Assembly (NCBI GenBank): GCA_025060615.1
Contig: JANXBS010000017.1
Coordinates: forward strand, 26,081-90,080
DNA from: Anaerolineae bacterium
GTDB lineage: Bacteria; Chloroflexota; Anaerolineae; DUEN01
Reading direction: 5' to 3'
DNA: 64,000 nucleotides
The notes beneath the pieces were generated by a model. That model did no database searches and was not told the DNA's origin. It was given only the letters and a program-made list of their open reading frames with translations. The translations under genes and the position numbers were made by a program. Positions 61,063 to 64,000 of the stretch are shown piece by piece. Position 1 is the stretch's first letter. Every line of letters starts with the position of its first letter.

Positions 61063-61964
61063 ATAGAGCGTTAGAACGGCCATTAATCAGTAACGGGTTC
61101 ATGTTATCTACTGCGCCAGATCGCCTGGGTTGGCTGGAACCTACCGATCCCTCGCTGCCTGTGGAGAGGCTAAAGGAACAGTTCCGAGCACAGGGATACC
61201 TGTGGCTGAAAGGAATCCTGAACCGAGACGAAGTGCTCGCGTTTCGTCGGCGCTTTTTCGCTGCTTTCCAAGGAATTGGTCTGCTTGCACCAGAGAGTGA
61301 TCCTGTAGATGGCATCTACTCGGGTGTCGAAGAGGACAAAGAGGCTGCGCGCCACGTTCTGACCGAGGCCGTCCGCTGGGCAGCGTATGAGGCTTTCTGC
61401 TTGTCCCGGCCCATCATCGAATTTTATGAAAAGTTCCTAGGAGGGCCAGTCTACCTGCACAAGCGCAAGCTCATCCGATATACGAAACCGGGAGATCCCA
61501 ACTGTACCGGTGCCCACTATGATCTCACCTATCTTCGTGCTGGCACCGAACGGGTGTATACGAGCTGGATCCCCATCGGCGACATTCCGGTGGAGATGGG
61601 AGGGCTGTTGTACCTGGAAGGTTCAGACGCCTGGGGACGACAGATGGAGGCTGAGTTCTCGGCCCGCAACGCTGATCTGCCCCCTGAGGAACGGATCAGC
61701 GCCTATAATCGGAATATGGCGCTGGGAGGCTGGCTGACCAAAGACTTGCCCTCCTTGGCTGATCGCCTAAACACTCGTTGGTTAGTTGCCGATTATGAAG
61801 CCGGCGACATGGTGGTTCATAGCGCATACATCATTCATGCCGCTTCCATGAATCAAGATCCCTTGGGGCGTATGCGCCTTTCCACTGACATCCGCTATCA
61901 GCTTGTGAGCGATCCGATAGACCGCCGGTGGACTAACGATTGGTCACCAGACGACAACCTATGA
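61059..61964 (+). CDS. Phytanoyl-CoA dioxygenase (PhyH)-family Fe(II)/2-oxoglutarate oxygenase
   Basis: The 301-residue protein has the PhyH pattern: EQFRAQGYLWLKGILNRDEVLAFRRRF, the iron ligands in GAHYDLTYLRAG (HxD, near residue 152) and a distal His in DMVVHSAYIIHAASMNQDP, followed by Arg in GRMRLSTDIRYQLV for 2-oxoglutarate. The start is GTG 61059 with a weak RBS; an ATG at 61101 is an alternative. Family members hydroxylate small molecules, sometimes removing methyl or ether groups. With the UroD-type protein it may act on a modified sugar. The substrate is unknown. Confidence 0.85.
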   Translation: MNRALERPLISNGFMLSTAPDRLGWLEPTDPSLPVERLKEQFRAQGYLWLKGILNRDEVLAFRRRFFAAFQGIGLLAPESDPVDGIYSGVEEDKEAARHVLTEAVRWAAYEAFCLSRPIIEFYEKFLGGPVYLHKRKLIRYTKPGDPNCTGAHYDLTYLRAGTERVYTSWIPIGDIPVEMGGLLYLEGSDAWGRQMEAEFSARNADLPPEERISAYNRNMALGGWLTKDLPSLADRLNTRWLVADYEAGDMVVHSAYIIHAASMNQDPLGRMRLSTDIRYQLVSDPIDRRWTNDWSPDDNL

Positions 61965-62116
61965 GTCTGAATCTATGGAGGCATGTGCGCCCAAAAGCAA
62001 CTCCTCCCTCGGCAACCGCCGTAACGCTGCTCGATCCCTCAGATTAGGCGGCAACTCACTGCCACCAATCCATGAGAGAGTGCGAAAGCTCATCCAGGCT
62101 TGGGGAAACGACTGCC
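61965..62116 (+). other. Intergenic region before the CocE gene
   Basis: No coding feature was found. A GGCGGCA/TGCCACC imperfect inverted repeat lies near 62048-62068. Confidence 0.3.
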
Positions 62117-63832
62117 ATGGAAAACGAAAACGGACTCCTAGTGGAATCACCTATCTGGAGCATCGCACGCAACTGCCGCATACTCCAGAACGTTAGGGTG
62201 CCTATGCGCGATGGGGTCCGGCTCTCTACCACCATCTATCTCCCGCTTCAGGATTCCCCCTGCCCGGCGGTGCTCGTGCGTACCCCCTACAACCGCATTG
62301 GCTTCTACGACCCCTATTTTACTGCCCACGGCATGGCCTTAGTCGTGCAGGACTGCCGGGGACGCTATGATTCTGAAGGCGAGTTCTACCCCTTCATTTA
62401 TGAGGCGAACGACAGCTTCGACACCCTGGCCTGGCTCGCCGCCCAGCCCTGGTGCAATGGCCGCATTGGCATGTTCGGCGATTCCTATCTGGCCGCCGTC
62501 CAATTCGCTGCTGCACTCAGCGACAGCCCCCATCTGACCGCTCTCAATCCTCGCTTCATGACCGCTGATGGCTGGAAGAGAGGCTATTACTGCGACGGTG
62601 CTTTCAGCCTGGGGCTGACCTGGAGTTGGCTCTGCTTCGAGATGGCCGCTCGCACCTCCCAGGCAGCGATCATGCCGTTGTTTGATGTCGCTCGCCTGCT
62701 CAGAAGGCTTCCCATCGCCCGATTGGACGAACTCTCCGGCGCAGGGGTGGTGTCCGCTTATCGAGACTACGTCAACCATTCCTTTTACGATGAACATTGG
62801 GCTGGCCTCAGCCTACGAGACAAGTATCACCACTTTAAGGTCCCCGTCCTGTTGACCGGCGGGTGGTACGACTACTATCCTAGCCAAGCCGTCACCACCT
62901 TCCTAAACCTGCGCAAATACGCACCCACTCCCGAACTCCGCGACAGCCACCGCCTAATCCTTGGCCCTTGGACACACGGAATCAATCAGGGATCGGTGTT
63001 AGGAGAACTTGACTTCGGCGAGCAAGCCACTGCTGAAAATCTGGCCACTCACCGCTGGTTAGACTGTCTCCTGCATGGCAAAAGCCCCGCAGAATTCCAA
63101 GCTGCCCCCATTCGGCTCTTCGTAATGGGCGCCAACCAGTGGCGCGATGAGTACGAATGGCCTTTGGCTCGAACTCGCTATGTGAAATATTACCTGCGCT
63201 GCAACGGGCGGCTCACGCTACAACCGCCCCGTGATGAGCCACCTGACCGGTACACTTATGATCCGGAGGACCCGGTCCCTACAGTAGGTGGTAACCACTC
63301 GATCGGGCCTTATAATCCAGGCCTGTACGAGCTGGCCAGGCCCGGTCCTTATGATCAACGCCAAATCGAGGCACGTCCTGATGTCTTGATCTTCACTTCA
63401 GATCCGCTGGAAAAGGACACAGAGGTCACTGGTCCAGTGCTGGTTCACCTTTACGCCTCCTCCTCCGCCCGAGATACTGACTTCGTAGCCCGGCTTACCG
63501 ATGTCTACCCGGATGGCCGCTCCATCAACATCACCGAAGGCATCCTCCGTGCCCGCTTCCGGGAGGATGTGTGGGGTCAGCCTAGCCTCTTGGAGCCACA
63601 CCGGGTATATCATTTCACGATTGACCTACAGGTGACCAGCAATGTCTTCAAGCGGGGACATCGGCTGCGTCTCCAGATCACCAGCAGCGGTTTCCCGCTT
63701 TGGGACCGCAACCTCAACACCGGCGGAGACCCTGCCACCGATACTGAACTGCAGATCGCTGAGCAGACAGTCTATCACGATTCCACACATCCCTCGCACC
63801 TCCTTCTGCCGATTATCCCTCCGGAAGGATGA
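62117..63832 (+). CDS. CocE/NonD-family (X-Pro dipeptidyl-peptidase-like) alpha/beta hydrolase
   Basis: This 571-residue serine hydrolase has NVRVPMRDGVRLSTTIYLPLQ, the oxyanion region RTPYNRIG, VVQDCRGRYDSEGEFYPF, the nucleophile elbow IGMFGDSYLAAVQFAAA (Ser in GDSYLA, near residue 133), LLTGGWYDYYPSQ (Asp region) and LGPWTHGINQ (His), then a C-terminal jelly-roll domain (VLVHLYASSSARDTDFVARLTDVYPDGRS). It cleaves esters or amides. ATG 62117 has GGGGAAACG upstream. A role in removing acyl groups from the imported compound is inference. Confidence 0.9.
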   Translation: MENENGLLVESPIWSIARNCRILQNVRVPMRDGVRLSTTIYLPLQDSPCPAVLVRTPYNRIGFYDPYFTAHGMALVVQDCRGRYDSEGEFYPFIYEANDSFDTLAWLAAQPWCNGRIGMFGDSYLAAVQFAAALSDSPHLTALNPRFMTADGWKRGYYCDGAFSLGLTWSWLCFEMAARTSQAAIMPLFDVARLLRRLPIARLDELSGAGVVSAYRDYVNHSFYDEHWAGLSLRDKYHHFKVPVLLTGGWYDYYPSQAVTTFLNLRKYAPTPELRDSHRLILGPWTHGINQGSVLGELDFGEQATAENLATHRWLDCLLHGKSPAEFQAAPIRLFVMGANQWRDEYEWPLARTRYVKYYLRCNGRLTLQPPRDEPPDRYTYDPEDPVPTVGGNHSIGPYNPGLYELARPGPYDQRQIEARPDVLIFTSDPLEKDTEVTGPVLVHLYASSSARDTDFVARLTDVYPDGRSINITEGILRARFREDVWGQPSLLEPHRVYHFTIDLQVTSNVFKRGHRLRLQITSSGFPLWDRNLNTGGDPATDTELQIAEQTVYHDSTHPSHLLLPIIPPEG

Positions 63833-63920
63833 GGACAAGCCACCGGCACAAAGGATCCTATGACGAGGGCGAGGAATATCATCTTAAGAGGAGCCATTCT
63901 TCTGTAAACCGAGGTGCCAG
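63833..63920 (+). other. Short gap after the CocE gene
   Basis: No terminator was seen. GAGGTG at 63911-63916 is a good RBS for the ATG at 63921. Confidence 0.4.
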
Positions 63921-64000
63921 ATGAGCATAACTGCGCGAAGATACATTTCAGTGAGGCTTGAAACGACCATCGTTCGGGTGCTATCTTATTTAGTGCTTAC
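63921..64000 (+). CDS. Start of a gene cut by the window end (possibly an ABC transporter permease)
   Basis: The frame reads MSITARRYISVRLETTIVRVL, then a hydrophobic SYLVLT. This Arg-rich start followed by a membrane segment is like oligopeptide/DppB-type permeases (RYxxRRL...). The frame is open to the window edge and has an RBS (GAGGTG). With only 26 residues, the assignment is tentative. Confidence 0.45.
   Translation, partial: MSITARRYISVRLETTIVRVLSYLVL

Overview
The window is bacterial, gene-dense and mostly GC-rich. Several traits fit a Chloroflexota-type (Anaerolineae-like) bacterium: a T-box-controlled trp operon that carries trpS, Tat-type lipoprotein sugar-binding proteins without a linked ATPase, many MttB/UroD-fold methyltransferase homologues, and HTH-HATPase-REC regulators. 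This assignment is inference; no rRNA or other decisive marker is present.

Layout. 1-1215 (+): an upstream terminator, a promoter, rpsU (apparent ATT start), infA and a DksA/TraR-type zinc-finger gene. 1314-8248 (-): GH127 arabinofuranosidase-like enzyme, Gfo/Idh/MocA oxidoreductase, then a tightly overlapping helicase/nuclease set: a frameshifted AddB/UvrD-like ATPase, a UvrD helicase and a PD-(D/E)XK nuclease with four cysteines. 8356-17416 (+): promoter, tryptophan T-box riboswitch and the operon trpE-trpS-trpG-trpD-trpC-DUF554-trpF-trpB-trpA. 17507-19391: tatA (-) and an FGGY sugar kinase (+).

19426-50061 (-): about 30 kb in one direction. It begins with an autoregulated LacI repressor gene and then holds a first Tat-SBP/MalF/MalG transporter, two giant paralogous hairpin-glycosidase-like proteins (1133 and 1059 aa), a GH2 enzyme, an enolase-superfamily dehydratase, a second SBP/MalF/MalG set with a beta-propeller protein, two non-pyrrolysine MttB-family proteins, a class III aminotransferase, two xylose-isomerase-like TIM barrels, a UroD-family methyltransferase homologue, an oversized transaldolase-like protein, an Asp/Glu racemase-like protein, a mutarotase-fold protein and an SDR. 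It reads as import and breakdown of a complex, perhaps methylated or aminated, carbohydrate. The substrate cannot be read from the sequence.

50504-54908: a DUF1232 protein with a palindromic operator, a membrane hybrid histidine kinase (+) and a convergent HTH-HATPase-REC regulator (-). The gap between the last two holds remnants of a duplicated REC domain and of a DUF3368/PIN gene. 55091-64000 (+): a third SBP/MalF/MalG cassette, with strikingly AT-rich permeases, then an MDR dehydrogenase, a permease remnant, a second UroD-family protein, a PhyH-type dioxygenase, a CocE/NonD hydrolase and the start of another gene. Part of this region looks acquired.

The most notable points are the large LacI-headed cluster with its unrecognised giant glycosidase-like paralogues and its corrinoid-type methyltransferases without a corrinoid protein; a strong hairpin directly after every binding-protein gene; the ATT start of rpsU; and the rearrangement scar between the two signalling genes.
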